Below, piece by piece: positions 1 through 12,365 of a stretch of 64,000 nucleotides of DNA. Position 1 is the stretch's first letter. Every line of letters starts with the position of its first letter. This stretch comes from Azorinus chamasolen (lineage: Eukaryota; Mollusca; Bivalvia; Cardiida; Solecurtidae), in the NCBI GenBank assembly GCA_963576725.1, contig OY755251.1:36772862-36836861 (forward strand). Reading direction: 5' to 3'. A program made the translations under genes and the position numbers. The notes under the pieces are model-generated. The model ran no database searches. It had not been told where the DNA came from and saw nothing but the letters and a program-made list of their open reading frames with translations.

Positions 1-52
1 AATTATTTCCATTTTTGTGTACAATATACAATGTACTTATAATATGTTAACT

Positions 53-137
53 TAACCCTTTCCCTCATATAAATGCCTTTTCATGCATTTGCAAACAGAG
101 CAGACCCAGATCAGGCAAACAGAGCAGATCCAGATCA
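53..137 (+). mobile_element. MITE A, left end only
   Basis: TTAACCCTTTCCCTCATATA and one and a half hairpin arms. Confidence 0.7.
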
Positions 138-471
138 TGTATCATCACCTTCAGGTCCTTTACAAAAGTTATATTAATTATGGCCCTGGGGTCAAAATTG
201 GCCCTGCCCCAGGGGTGGGTAGTTTTCAGTAGAAACATATAGAGCAAACTTTGAAAATCTTATGAAACTGAAAGGTGCTCAGCTTTCATATTTGGCTCAT
301 AGCATCATGTCTAAGTCCTCTACAAAAGTTATATAAATTATGCCCCTGGGGTCAAAATTGGCCCGCCCCAGGGCCGGCTAGTTTTCTATAGAAACATATA
401 GTGAAAACTTTGAAAATCTTCTCCTCTGATTGTCTGGTGAGCGCTTCAGGGCCATTCTGGCCCTCTTGTTT
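138..471 (+). mobile_element. Helentron-like element, 3' part
   Basis: Two tandem cores (GGGGTCAAAATTGGCCC at about 190 and 350), then hairpin AGGGCCATTCTGGCCCT and terminal CTCTTGTT at 463-470. Confidence 0.7.
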
Positions 472-474
472 AAG

Positions 475-525
475 ACTTCTGTTAAATAAATGAATGACCG
501 CTTAAGACAGGTTCTATGTACTGTT
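475..525. mobile_element. MITE C2, end fragment
   Basis: AATAAATGAATGACCGCTTA then GACAGGTTCTA. Confidence 0.6.
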
Positions 526-892
526 GGCAGTGAAATAAAACTTTCCCCAGAGGGTCTCAAATGCAAGAAAAAAATTCATTGTTAACACTTCGGTAAAGTA
601 ATGGTTGAGCTCAGCCTTTCCGACATTTCAGATAAACCGTTTCTGTACAGATACTGAATGTTCTATTTTTTCTCGACACATCTCATGACAGCATTATGAT
701 GTTTGTTTCACACAAGAAAACAATTTGCAAACTGTTTAAATGAAGTGTGGTATATACTGAGGTAGAATGTGTTAAATGATCGACAATGCTTTAGTAACAA
801 ACTAGCTTATCAACCCTTTACCCTGATGACTTTGTATGGCAGACTCCACCCCATATAAGTATTATTTATATACTTTTCTTATATTTGTTGGA

Positions 893-1121
893 TAACCCTT
901 TCCCTCATATAAACGCCCTTTCACACATTTGCAAACAGAGTAGACCCAGATCAGATGGCTCCATTAGGAGCGGTCTGATCAGGGTCTACTCTGCTTGGTA
1001 ACGAAATTTGATAGATCTGTTTCTTTAGTTTCTAACATGGCTATAATGTTCCATCTTATATATTTCATTATACCTATAGGTACTGAAATTTGGAATAAAT
1101 ATAGAACTGGGAAAGGGATAA
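893..1121 (+). mobile_element. MITE A1
   Basis: TAACCCTTTCCCTCATATAA to GGGAAAGGGATAA, with the GCAAACAGAGTAGACCCAG hairpin near the left end. A1 is defined by the right-hand block GGCTACAATGTTCCACCTTCC and GTAGGTATTGAAATTTGG. Confidence 0.9.
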
Positions 1122-1149
1122 ACAAGTAAAATGTTGCTATGGTCAAGAA

Positions 1150-1266
1150 TCAGATCTTAAGATGTTATAAAGCACAGAGAGCTGCCCATGATCAAATGAC
1201 TTCCACAGGAGCTGTCTGACCTGGGACTCTGCTGTTTGCAGACCTCTCTATCTAGTAAAGGGTTAT
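1150..1266 (-). mobile_element. MITE A2, degenerate hairpin end
   Basis: CTTCCACAGGAGCTGTCTGA and AAAGGGTTA. Confidence 0.6.
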
Positions 1267-1614
1267 GGTTGTTTTGATCTGTATACAATTGTTTATGATG
1301 TGTATTATGAATGATGATTTTTTGTATAAAATGTAATTTAATGTGCTTGATTGAACTACAAATGAAGGTTTGATTGCTTTGTGAAACTTGAAGAGCAAAT
1401 GATTGTCGACATTTTGTCCCCCTGGAATATTTGTTTATATCTGTGCTCTGTGTACTGTAAGAAAATGTTGTGGAAGAAATGGCATAAATGTGCAAAACTT
1501 GAAAGTGTCTATTCTTTGAAAGGAAAACAAGGTGATGCTTTTGTTTTTATGGTAACATTGTTTGAGAAAAGTCTTGACAGTTTTGCCTCATCTGCATTTA
1601 CGTTCAACATCCAT

Positions 1615-1854
1615 TTAACCCTTTCCCTCGTGAATATTTATGCAATGATGTATCACATAAATATTCATGAAATTGTTTTTTTGTAATGTCACTTTATCAA
1701 GAGGAGTTTTGGCTATGCCAGAAACTGTAGTCAGATCTATGCTATTCCAAAAGCAGAGTGGGCACTGATCACATAGCTCCTACAAGAGTTGTCAGATCTG
1801 GGTCTACCCTATTTGCAAATTTGTTAGAAGAGTATCTATGAGGCAAAGGGTTAA
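1615..1854 (-). mobile_element. MITE A2
   Basis: A2 is defined by TGAATATTCATG near the hairpin-free end, TATAATGGCATATG and GGCAGAAACTGTAGAATCAG. TTAA on both sides here. Confidence 0.85.
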
Positions 1855-2024
1855 AGGCCATGATATTATTGTTACTGATGCTGACAATGTCTTGTCCCTC
1901 TCAAGGAGTTTGTGCTAAAAGACAATAGCTTAAGCTATTCATCTTTTTTATCACTACATTCTTTGTATGCTAGTTGCAAATTAATAATCACCTTTGTCAG
2001 CAGTTTGATTCCGGTGAAATGAGG

Positions 2025-2226
2025 TACAGTAAAACCCCTCTAAGCAGGAATTGTAGTAGAGAAGAATTTGGATACTTTTAGACAGGTGGCAGCTTAATGC
2101 AGGGTGAAAGTCATGCAGAAAGGGAGCTTTCTGCATGACTTTCACCATGCATTAAGCTGTCACATGCCTCCAAGACTGATATTTATACTATAAGTTTTAC
2201 GTCCTGTTTAGAGGGGTTTTACTGTA
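2025..2226. mobile_element. MITE C1
   Basis: TACAGTAAAACCCCTCTAAG to GAGGGGTTTTACTGTA, core arms AGTCATGCAGAAAG. The left half of the core centre is missing. Confidence 0.9.
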
Positions 2227-2894
2227 TAGTCTTGTCGGGAGGCAAACTGTTTGACATTGTAGTTTTGAAAACAACTTTCAGAACGGCAGCGGATAACAAC
2301 ACTTCAGTGTGCAAAATTAAAAGGTTTTGAGTGAAAATTGGGACTACTGTTTTTGTTGAAGCAGTTAGAAGTGTTTACAAAAAAGTGCATTTTGTGATTA
2401 GGTTACAGACAGTTTGAAGATCACTATGAAATGAATTGTTTTGTATGGTCAAAGTGTGAAAGAATATGACAGTTGGTGGTGTGAAACCCTGACTTGTGTG
2501 AGCATATTGATTGTTAAAACTTTACAAATTTATCATTTGTTTAGTATGCCAATTTATGAAACGAATCATTACGAATGTGATTGAAACATATGAATAACAA
2601 ACTTGAAGGTCTTGTGACTGCATGTGAAACTGAAAATGGACAAAGAGATGTAGTTCTGGTTTATAGTAAGTCTGTGAAAAATATTGAATATGATCAAGTG
2701 TTTGAAAGTGGCTCATAACATGTTTCAAACAAGTATGCTAATTACCTTAAGTATTTGTACAGATAAATATAGGCAAGTAGTGCAGACCCAGATCAAACTG
2801 CTACAGAGTCTACACTGGTTGCTACTTCATCAGTTTAATTGAAAGTTACCAAAGTCAAGCTTATTCAGCTTTACTAACCTGGGAAGATTGGAAG
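2227..2894. other. intergenic, no gene seen
   Basis: AT-rich sequence; only a degenerate A-type palindrome near 2780-2825 stands out. Confidence 0.5.
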
Positions 2895-3058
2895 TCCTCC
2901 ATAAGTACGCCTTTCTACGCCTCTGTAAAAGTAACTTATTGAAACCATTGTGGTAAGACACAATTCTAAAAAAAATCGTTTTAGTAGTAAATGCTCCCTT
3001 TCGGTAGATTTATTCAAAGAGGTTGGGTCTAAAAATAGCCTATAGAGGAATGGGTTAC
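2895..3058 (+). mobile_element. MITE B lacking its hairpin
   Basis: Runs from CCTCCATAAGTACGCC to GGAATGGGTTA; the central palindrome is missing between ATTGTGGTAA and CAATTCTAAA. Confidence 0.8.
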
Positions 3059-3243
3059 GGTTGTCCAAATACTTATGGTTATTAGGGTATGTATCATTCT
3101 TATGTTGTGCATCATATGTATATGGACCATGTACTGATCGAGTTACTCTTAGCTATCATTATGTTCACACTACTAGATGCAACTGGATATTCACAGTAGA
3201 ACCTCACTAATCCGAACCTTCAAATAAATATCACTCGGAGGGT

Positions 3244-3432
3244 TTTAAAACCTTTACCTGATGAATCTTCATGTACAAAATAATGGTTTGAATATAAATA
3301 TATATCAACACAGGTTTTTATCACTATGGCAGAAACTGCAGAATTATATCTTCCTACAGGAGCCATCTGATCTAGACCTACACGGTTTGTAAAGGCATGA
3401 AAAGGTGTATACTCTGTCGAGTGAAGGGTTAA
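3244..3432 (-). mobile_element. MITE A2, partial
   Basis: CCTTTACCTGATGAATCTTC to GAAGGGTTAA, hairpin half lost. Confidence 0.7.
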
Positions 3433-3498
3433 AATAGGTGGTAGTTTAATTCAGGGTGAAAGTCCCATGACAGGGTTCTGCACGACGTTCACTTTACA

Positions 3499-3744
3499 TT
3501 AACCCTTTCCATCATAAAAACACTATACACCTTTGCAAACAGAGTAGACCCAGATCAGACTGCTCCTGCAGGAGCAGTTTCATCAGGGTCTGCTCAGTTT
3601 GCATATGAAATTATAATAGATCTGACTCCAGTCTCTACCAATACCCTAAAACTCCTGTGTACATATGCCATTCTAAAAATTCAGCTAATAACTATACATG
3701 ATGTCATCATTTCTAACATGAATATTCAACAGGGAAAGTGTTAA
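3499..3744 (+). mobile_element. MITE A2
   Basis: Full; TTAACCCTTTCC to GGGAAAGTGTTAA. Confidence 0.88.
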
Positions 3745-3899
3745 ACAACATAATTTCCAGTTCTTTTTTACGTAAAGTTCGGATTGGCGAGATTTTATGG
3801 TAATTGAAAAATGTTATGTTGTATGTTTTTCATAAGGTAAGTAGTGAAATGTTTGTGCCAAATATTGTTACATTGTCTGGACAACAGGACAGCAAGTGG

Positions 3900-4045
3900 G
3901 GTAAGATAAACATTTTGCAACAATCTTTCATCTTCATTTCTCCACCAAAGCCATATTTTTACCTACTCATTACTACCGTTTTTGAGAGGTTTCTCATGAG
4001 TAATAAGGATTGGTTTGGTGGAGAAATAAGACTTTTGCATCTGAA
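3900..4045. mobile_element. MITE D, diverged
   Basis: TTTCTCCACCAAAGCC and GGTTTGGTGGAGAAATAAG. Confidence 0.7.
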
Positions 4046-4091
4046 ATACTCTCCGTATCGCACACGTTGAGTCGTGTTTGTTTGAAGAGTT

Positions 4092-4324
4092 TTGACCCTT
4101 TACCTGATAGAAGACCTTTGTAAACAAAGAAAACCCAAATCAGACAACTACTGACCAGAGCTTGCTCTGTTTATTACTTATAGAATTTTATAGATCTGAT
4201 TCAACTGTTTTTGCCCTGATCAGAAGTTCCTGTGTTCATAGGCCATTGGCATTATAAAAAAGTTGTTGATAAATATTTATTATGTCATTAATTCTTACAT
4301 GAATATTCATCAGGTAAAGGGTGA
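4092..4324 (+). mobile_element. MITE A2, degenerate
   Basis: ACCCTTTACCTGATAG to CATCAGGTAAAGGGTG. Confidence 0.75.
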
Positions 4325-4366
4325 AACAAGTTATGGTTTAGATTCTTTTAACTACACTACACTAAT

Positions 4367-4614
4367 ATAACCCATTCCCTGTTCTATGTTCATTCAAAAT
4401 TTCAGTACCTACTAAATATTCATGGATAAAATAGTTATAATGAAATATAGAAGGTGGTACATTGTAGCCATTTTACAAAGTAAAGAAATGGATCTTTCAA
4501 ATTCCATAAGCAAACAGAGCAGACCCTGATCAGACGGCTCCTGTAGGAGCCGTCTGGTCTTGGTCTACTGTTTGTAAATGCTTGAAAAAGCATTTATATG
4601 AAGGAAAGGGTTAA
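4367..4614 (-). mobile_element. MITE A1
   Basis: Inverted full copy; hairpin centre GGCTCCTGTAGGAGCC. Confidence 0.9.
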
Positions 4615-4681
4615 TACTAACTTGAGAAATTGAAAGAATGAAATATATCAGTTTAGATTTGAACATTGGGATGACTTTATG

Positions 4682-4785
4682 ATACTCAATTCTAAAAAAA
4701 ATCCCTTTTCTCCAGTAAATGCTCCTTTTCAATAGACTTATTCAAAAAGGTTGAATCTAAAAATAGCCTATGAGTTCATTGGGGG
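4682..4785 (+). mobile_element. MITE B, right half
   Basis: AATTCTAAAAAAAATCCC to CCTATGAG. Confidence 0.75.
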
Positions 4786-5116
4786 TTGGTTATTTGCTAT
4801 ATTAGTATTCATTGACCTGAAGGATCAAAACACACTTGGTATCACTGCAAGATATGATTGTATTGGATAGGTAAGTACCATTCCGTTTCAGAGTGAAGGC
4901 ATTTATCAGTCACAAATAGGAATAGTCACTTTGTGAATATTTGTTGTGTACAATGTAGGTGGGATGAGGTTTATGCAGCCACTCTTTTTTTTTAAAAAAA
5001 ACAACAACAAAAAACTAAAAAAACAACAAAGGAAACATTTAAAATCTATTTAAAGGCAAAACTTGATCCTATGTGATGGAGAACTCTGCAGATCTCCATT
5101 GAAACTAAAGAATAAC

Positions 5117-5350
5117 CTTAACTCTTTACTCCATAGATTTATAGAAATGCCATTCAACACGTTTTCAACATTTGCGAACAGTATATCCAGATCAGACAGT
5201 TCCTTTAGGAGCCATCTGACCAGGGTCTGCACTGTTTGCTTATGGAATAATATAGATCTGAATTTGAAGTTTCTGCCATGGCTAAACATTCCTGTGTTGA
5301 TTTAGTTAATATTTATGAGGTTATTATTTCTTATATGGAGTAAAGGGTTG
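5117..5350 (+). mobile_element. MITE A2
   Basis: Hairpin centre CAGTTCCTTTAGGAGCC. Confidence 0.8.
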
Positions 5351-5772
5351 ACTGATTAATCTGTCAAGGTAACATTACCAGCAGTTTTGAACCAGCTGAG
5401 AATTATTTTAACTCAATGTTTTATTTGGATCCAAACACTGTAACGCTGATAGGTGTTTTGAAGAAAAAAAAATAGCAGACCGCAATTTTTGTTGTTCACA
5501 ATTATTGAGCAAAAACGTTAATAGATTAAAAAGACATTAATAAATTAAAAAGACTTAGGAAAGATGCATATAAATGACATGTATTAATATACACATACGC
5601 TATGTGTATAGATAACTGTCCACCCCATAGATGTTCATAGTGTATCATGGTTGCTCATGTTATATATTATAATATAAGTTGGAAATAGGTAAGTATTTCT
5701 AAAAGTTAACTTTTATTTATTGAGGAAAAATACATGCATGTACTTTACATTATGAATTGGATGTTTTATCTA

Positions 5773-6003
5773 TTAACCCTTTCCTCCATAAATACGCCTT
5801 TCTACGCCTCTGTATAAGTCACCTGTTGAAACCATTTTGATAAATAGAGCATTTGCTCCTATAGGAGCTAATGCTCTTTTTATCACAGTGGTTTCAAATT
5901 ACAATATCCTAAAAAAAAGTCCTTTTCTCTAGTTAATGCTCCTTTTCGGTAGATGCATCCAAAGAGGTTGGATCTAAAATTAGCCTATGGAGGAAAGGGT
6001 TAA
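5773..6003 (+). mobile_element. MITE B
   Basis: Reference-quality copy: TTAACCCTTTCCTCC, arms ACCATTTTGATAAATAGAGC, centre TGCTCCTATAGGAGC, right block TCGGTAGATGCATCC, end AAAGGGTTAA. Confidence 0.93.
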
Positions 6004-6044
6004 GTCCATACAAAGAAAATATAATTAATTTAAAGATTAATCTA

Positions 6045-6235
6045 CCTGATGGAGACACCATTTGAAACCTTTACAAAAAGGGTAGACCCAGAGCAAACTG
6101 CTGCTGTAAGAGCTGTCTGATCAGGGTTTACTCTGTTTGCTTTTGAAATAATATAGATCTCTGATTATATAGTTGCCGATATATTCAGGAATTCCCTTGT
6201 AAATTTCTAACATGGATATTCACCAGGTAAAGGGT
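6045..6235 (+). mobile_element. MITE A2, shortened
   Basis: Ends ACCTGATGGAGA and CACCAGGTAAAGGG. Confidence 0.75.
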
Positions 6236-6600
6236 AAGTTTACAAACAGTTCTGGCCCAAATGATATGCCTTTGAGTAATTCAATCGGGATTCAAATTAT
6301 TGGACAGTAACAAATTGTCATGATTAAAATGAAATTGATTTTTTTAAATTGAAGCAGTTTTTACAAAGGTTAAGAATAATTTGAATAATTGAGTACATGA
6401 CTATTTGCTCCTCACGCTAAAGGTTGACTGCTGAAGATACTTAGTTCCATCTTCATGTATACATGTTTTCTTTTCTTTTTGCACAGCCCAGATTAAAACC
6501 CTATGTCAAATGATAGTGTTATGTTTTGAAATTTGTTTTCAATATACCCTAATGCCTTTGCCATCAAATAATGTTTGCTGATATTATCGTCCACTTCAGG

Positions 6601-6829
6601 TTTAATCCATTCCCTCATATTAACGTCATTTGACGCCTCTGTAACAGTCACTTTTTAAAACATTGTGATAGAGCATAATTTTGCTGCCATGGAGAAAATG
6701 CTCTATTTATCACAATGGTTTAAAAAACTAAATACTTCTAAAAAATGTTCTTTTCTGTAGTAAATGTACCTTTTCATTAGATTTATTTGAAGAGGTTGAA
6801 TCTAAAATAGCCTATGAGGTAATTGGTTA
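6601..6829 (+). mobile_element. MITE B
   Basis: Diverged copy with TTTAATCCATTCCC and AATTGGTTAA ends. Confidence 0.85.
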
Positions 6830-6881
6830 AAATGGAGTTATTCTTCTATTTCTGTTCAAAAACATAATCGAGTGCAAACAG

Positions 6882-7094
6882 ATCAAATCTTAAAGAGACC
6901 CCGAGTTGCTCTGCATCCCATCTTGATCCAAACTGTTTGCAACTGTTTTCATAGATTCACCTAAGATTGCAAGAGTGATTAGCCCTGAACCTAACCCATT
7001 TGCTGCCACTTGGGAATGTGCAAATAGCTTGGATTCAGATGAGATGTGGAGTAACCCGGCGTCACGTTAGGATCCAATCTGTTTGATGTTGTGA
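6882..7094. repeat. two diverged family E palindromes
   Basis: GCAAACAGATCAAATC.../...GATCCAAACTGTTTGC and AGCTTGGATTCAGATGAG.../...TAGGATCCAATCTGTTTG. Confidence 0.6.
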
Positions 7095-7106
7095 TTATGT
7101 ATGCAA

Positions 7107-7319
7107 TTAACCCTTTCCTCCATAAATACGCCTTTCTATGCCTCTGTAACAGTAAATTCTTGAAACCATTGTGATAAATAGAGCATTTGCTTCTAAAAAA
7201 ATTCCTTTTCTCTAGTTAATGCTCCTTTTCGGTAGATTTATTCAAAGAGGTTGGATCTAAAAATAGCGTATGAGGTAATGGGTCTAAAAATAGCCTATGA
7301 TAATGAGGTAATGGGTTAA
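7107..7319 (+). mobile_element. MITE B, right hairpin arm deleted
   Basis: Deletion from the centre (GCATTTGCT) to TCTAAAAAAA; a 31 bp terminal duplication (GGTAATGGGTCTAAAAATAG). Confidence 0.85.
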
Positions 7320-7531
7320 TGAGTGTAAATTGTAGCAGACATTAGAATGATATACAGATGATATTTTCAGCAAATGGATTAATTTTAGTTTGGTCAGAAG
7401 AAATTGAAAATGTTATAAATTAGCCAAACAACGATGTATAATTTTATAATCTCACAGAAGGTAAGTTTTTCCAGGCAGGTTGTTGGGGCAGCATACTGGA
7501 ATCATCCTGTTGGTTTGTTAATCTAATGATC

Positions 7532-8879
7532 TTAATCCTTTCTTTCATATAAATGCTTTTTCAGAGTAGACCCAGGTCTGGTGGCTCCTGTAGGAGCTGT
7601 CCGATCCGGTTCTGCTCTGTTTGCTTATGAAATTCTAATAGATCAGACTCTACAGTTTCTACCAATAGTTAACATTTATAAAACAAGAGGGTCAAGATGA
7701 CCCTTAATCGCACACCTGATTACCATAGATTTAAGATTTTTGATGGGTAGCCCATGGGTAGGGCCAATATTGACCTTAGGGACAATATTTGAACAATGAT
7801 GATAGTGGATCATGAGCAGTGGTTCTGCAGAACAAGATTTTCAAAGATTTAGTATATTGACTTTATCAAGACAATGATTCTGGCCAATGAAGATTGGGCT
7901 AAAAATGTGCCCTCTCGAGTAATTTTTCTAAGATTTGACCTAGTGACCTACTTTTTATTCCCACCCAACCCATAATCACACTCAACCTTGATATCACCAA
8001 GACAAACACTCTGATTAAGTTTGAGGAAGACTGGGCTAAAAATGGCCACTGGAGTGTAAACTAGATTTTTCTAAGATATGACCTCGCATAACCCACTTTC
8101 AAACTTGTCCAAGATTTTATTAGGACAATCATTCTGACCAATTTTCATGAAGATTTGGCTATAAATGTGACCTCTAGAGTGTTCACAAGGTGTTCCTACT
8201 ATTTGACCTAGTGACCTAGTTTTTAACCCCACATAACCCACTTTCAAACTGCTTTTAGATTTTATCAAGACAATCATTATGACTAAGTTTCATGAAGATT
8301 GGACAAAAAATGTGACCACTAGAGTGTTCATAAGGTTTTTCTACGATTTGACCTAGTTTTTAACCCCGCTTGACCCACTTTCGAACTTGTTCGAGATTTT
8401 ATCAAGACATTTATTCTGACCAAGTTTCATGAAAATTGGACTAAAATTGTGACCACTAGAGTGTTCATAAGGTTTTTCTACTGTTTGACCTAGTGACCTA
8501 GTTTTTTACCCCACGTAACCCACACTTTTTAAACTCCTCCGAGATTTTATCAAGACAATCATTCTGACCAAGTTTCATGAAAATTGGGCTAAAAATGTGA
8601 CCTCTAGAGGGTTCACAAGGTTTTTCTACTTTTTTTTTTGACCTAGTTTTTAACCCAACTTGACCCACTTTCGAACTCGTCCGAGATTTTATCAAGGCAT
8701 TCATTCTGACCAAGTTTCATGAAGATTGGACTACAATTGTGACTACTAGAGTGTTCACAAGCAAATTGTTGACGCCGGACATTCAAGTCTCCCAAAAACT
8801 CACCCTGAGCTAAAAATAAGCCAATAGTTATTCATGATGCTATTATTTCTTACATGAATATGGAACACAGAAAGGGTTA
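7532..8879 (+). mobile_element. MITE A2 hosting a Helentron-like element
   Basis: A2 sequence at 7532-7681 and 8819-8879. Confidence 0.85.
7682..8818 (-). mobile_element. Helentron-like element inside an A2 MITE
   Basis: Terminus AACAAGAG plus hairpin AGGGTCAAGATGACCCT (7688-7704), then about six 110-140 bp cores with GACCTAGTGACCTAG and CTGACCAAGTTTCATGAAGA. Splits the A2 copy 7532-8879. Confidence 0.8.
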
Positions 8880-9237
8880 AGTATTCTGACACCCAATCTC
8901 CACTCACCATGGTTTTTCTACTATTTGACCTAGTGACCTAGTTTTTAACCCAACTTGACCCACTTTCGAACTCGTCCGAGATTTTATCAAGACATTCATT
9001 CTGACCAAGTTTCATGAAGATTGGACTACAATTGTGACTACATGTACTAGAGTGTTCACAAGCAAATTGTTGACGCCGGACGCCGGACATTCAAGTCTCC
9101 CAAAAGCTCAACCTTGAGCTTTGCTCAGGTGAGCTTAAAATCAGCCAATAGTTATTCATGATGCTATTATTTCTTACATGAATATGGAACACAGAAAGGG
9201 TTAAGTATTCTGACACCCAATCTCCATTCACCATGGT
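8880..9237 (-). repeat. tandem duplication of element and MITE tail
   Basis: Repeats the last core, the GACGCCGGAC end and the A2 right tail. TATTCTGACACCCAATCTCC occurs at 8882 and 9207. Confidence 0.8.
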
Positions 9238-9954
9238 TTTTAAATAGCACTATTTTTGATAACTTAAAACTTAACTCAATAGCAAATAGTTTAGCTCCTG
9301 ACAATACTGCTCATTCATGAACAGTTTGATCTGGTTCTGCACTATTTGCCAAAGTATAGATACTAAGATACTATAGATACTAAGGGTAATTAGCATAAAT
9401 TGTTTGTCCGTATAAAGGCTATTAGGAGACTTGTGGCATAAATATCATCAATAATACTGAAGAGATATTAACTAAACTTCTTGATCACTATGAAGTGTGC
9501 ATTCATAGATATTTTATATTGTCTGTCATAGGGAACTGTGCCGCATATTGGAATAGATTCAGTATGGTCCCGAGAAGCTCTCTTTTGTAGCACCAATCAA
9601 GAGACTGGGCAGCACGTGCGGAAACTGCGACCTTGACTCGTTAGGCTGTTAACCCTCCATAAAGTTGAATTACGTGTCCAGTTTATAAATACTAATGTGC
9701 AGTGGGATTTCAAAATAATTAGATAGATTGCATGTCATATGCAAGAGACCGAAGTCGAGGTTTCAGCTGGGGCATTCATGTCTTTAGTCAGACCCTTTAG
9801 TTGATGTACATGGACTTCCAACCTTGGTCTCCATACAAGCGATCTGTATATCATGTTTGGTCACGAACTATTTCCTATCTAATGTTATTGTCTTGAAACT
9901 GAAATGCCAACGTTCACCTAGCAATGCACCCCATTCGAATAACTAAAACAAAAT
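9238..9954. other. intergenic, low repeat
   Basis: A family F fragment near 9290-9350; 9530-9640 is more GC-rich and not repetitive, with no supportable reading frame. Confidence 0.4.
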
Positions 9955-10162
9955 CTAACCTTTTTCTCCATGACTATGAATAGTAATTAACTGAATCTTC
10001 ATAATGATATCAAAAGCATAACAGAAACTGTAGAAATGGAGCTGTTACTTCCTGGGCAAAAGGAGCAGACCCTGATCAGACAGCTCCTGTAGGAGCCGTC
10101 TAATCGGGGTCTACTTTGTTTGCTAAGTTATCAAAAGCATCCCTATGGAGTGAAGGGTTAAA
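9955..10162 (-). mobile_element. MITE A2
   Basis: Centre CAGCTCCTGTAGGAGCCG. Confidence 0.8.
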
Positions 10163-10412
10163 TCAGCTACATTTTAATCACTGGGAATAATTATACAAAC
10201 AAAAAACTTGTTTCAGTATACATGTATATAATATATTTTTGTAATTAAAACATACAGAACCTATTCTACAATCAGAAAAAAACAAGAGATCTTTATAGCT
10301 TATCACAGGCTTAGTACATGTAGATGAAAGACAGAAAAACACGATGTTAACTCTTAAAACCTGATGAATATGCATGCAACAACCTGCTCATTATGAAATT
10401 AATTCTTGTATT

Positions 10413-10627
10413 AACCATTTACCTCATGAATATTCATGTAATAAATAATGACCTCACTTTTCTGATACATGTATTCAATAATGATATGGACACAATCATA
10501 TTTGATTCTATGTAGTCTTTACTACAGCCAAACTTTTTTCTTGTTCATATGCCATTATTAATATCAGGCTAATTAATATTCATACATGCATAATTTTTTC
10601 ATGAATATTCATGGAGTAAAGGGTTAA
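10413..10627. mobile_element. MITE A2-like, hairpin replaced
   Basis: Both ends carry TGAATATTCATG next to TTAACC/GGTTAA; the A hairpin is absent. Confidence 0.65.
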
Positions 10628-10650
10628 CACCAAATCAATGCTTTGAATAC

Positions 10651-10879
10651 TTAACCCTTTCCTCCATATAAATGCCTTTTCATGCCTTTGCAAACAGTGG
10701 AGACTCAGATCAAACAGCTCCTGTAGGAGCTGTCGGATCAGGGTCTGCTCTGTTTGCACATGAAATTACAATAGATTTTACAGATTCTACCAATACCAAA
10801 ACATGTGAAAAAATACCATTATAAAACAGCTAATGTTGTCATTATTTCTTACATGAATATTCGACAAGAAAAGGGTTAA
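10651..10879 (+). mobile_element. MITE A2
   Basis: Full copy, TTAA on both sides, centre CAGCTCCTGTAGGAGCTG. Confidence 0.9.
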
Positions 10880-10905
10880 TATTCAGTGGAATGGCCAATA
10901 AGTGT

Positions 10906-11124
10906 TTAACCCTTTCCTCCATAAATACGCCTCTGTAAAAATCACCTATTAAAACCATTGTGATAAATAGAGCATTTGCTCCTATAGGAGCAAATGCTCT
11001 ATTTATCACGATTAATTCAAACTACAAAATTCTAAAGTTTTACTTTTCTCTAGTAAATGCTCCTTTTGGGTAGATTCATTCAAAGAGGTTTGATCTAAAA
11101 ATAGCCTATGAGGTAATGGGTTAA
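10906..11124 (+). mobile_element. MITE B
   Basis: Perfect centre TTTGCTCCTATAGGAGCAAA. Confidence 0.93.
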
Positions 11125-11333
11125 CTAGAGTCCAATCAGTATAAATGACAAACAGTGCAGACTCTGGAGCCCTCTGATCTTGGTCTACACTTTGAAAGTG
11201 CCAATACACTCACTTCCAGCATTCAGGGCTCATTGCTCAAGTATAACTTCTGCTCAATAGGAACATAAATCATAGTGAAAGATTCACGCTCATTAACAAA
11301 ATAAAATTTCGAGTTTAATAATGTGACACCAGA

Positions 11334-11445
11334 GGTCCAGACAAGCTGCGTAAATATAAATATTTTCAAGAAAAGCTCGTTTATTTCTTCACCAAACCCT
11401 ATACTGTGACCATTCTTTAGAATCGTCTCAAAGATAACATTCCAA
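11334..11445. mobile_element. MITE D, left half
   Basis: GGTCCAGACAAGCTGCGTAA to AGAATCGTCTC. Confidence 0.75.
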
Positions 11446-11456
11446 TTTTCCTGGAT

Positions 11457-11923
11457 TAAACCTTTACCTGATAAATATCCATAACTCATTCCCTCCTAGA
11501 TTAATTTTAGACCCAACCTTTTTCAATTAATATACCGAAAAGGAGCATTTACTATAGAAAGGGAGAATTTTAGAATTGTGTAGTTTTGGAACCATTGTGA
11601 TAAATAGAGCATTTGCTCCTAGGGAGCAAGTGCTCTATTTATCACAATGGTTTCAATAAATGAGTTTTACAAAGGCGCAAAAAAGGTGTCAGTAGGAGAG
11701 AAGTGGTTATAGCTTTTATAGTGGTATTATATGTATGAACCTAGGGTGATTTGGTCACTGCAGAAACTGTAGGATGAGATCTATGTAATTCCAGTCCTGG
11801 TCAGATGGCTCCTATTAAGCAAACTGTAGACCCTGGTCAGACTGTATGTACAGAGCATTCTGATCTGAGTCTTCTTCGTTTGCTAACAATTTAAAAGGCT
11901 TATCTATGGAGTAAAGGGTTAAT
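11457..11923 (-). mobile_element. MITE A2 hosting a B copy
   Basis: A2 at 11457-11483 and 11710-11923. Confidence 0.75.
11484..11709 (-). mobile_element. MITE B nested in A2
   Basis: CTCATTCCCTCCTAG to AGTGGTTAT. Confidence 0.88.
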
Positions 11924-12050
11924 AGATCAATGCTTATACATGGTTATCTGTAAAAGTTAAATCAGCACATAGTAAATAGTCTACAGATTGTAAAGTTCAC
12001 AAAGGTCCATTATAAAGAAACACAAAACATGTGTGTATGTTAGTTCACAT

Positions 12051-12267
12051 TACAGTAAAACCTCTCTCAACTGGACGTTAAAACTACATGTACATGTAGT
12101 ATCAAAACTGGTCTTTCAAACAGGTAACAGCTTAATGCAGGTTGAAAGTCATGCAGAATGCTCACAGAAGAGCTTTCTGCATGACTTTCAGCCTGCATTA
12201 AGCCACCTGCATAAAAATACCCAAATTGTTCTTTAATAAAATTCTGGTTGAGAGGGGGTTAACTGTA
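12051..12267. mobile_element. MITE C1
   Basis: TACAGTAAAACCTCTCTCAA to GGTTAACTGTA. Confidence 0.88.
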
Positions 12268-12365
12268 ATCAAAACTACTGTATGGAATTCATTATACTAA
12301 AATCAAAACTATAATCACTTTTAACTTCATAAATGTGAAATATCCTAAAAAGAAATCTAAATGTG

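Larger units (their letters stand above)
3195..3805. mobile_element. pogo-like MITE with nested A2 copies
   Basis: Ends ACAGTAGAACCTCACTAATC and GTTCGGATTGGCGAGATTTT enclose a C-type core (3433-3498) and two A2 copies. Confidence 0.65.
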
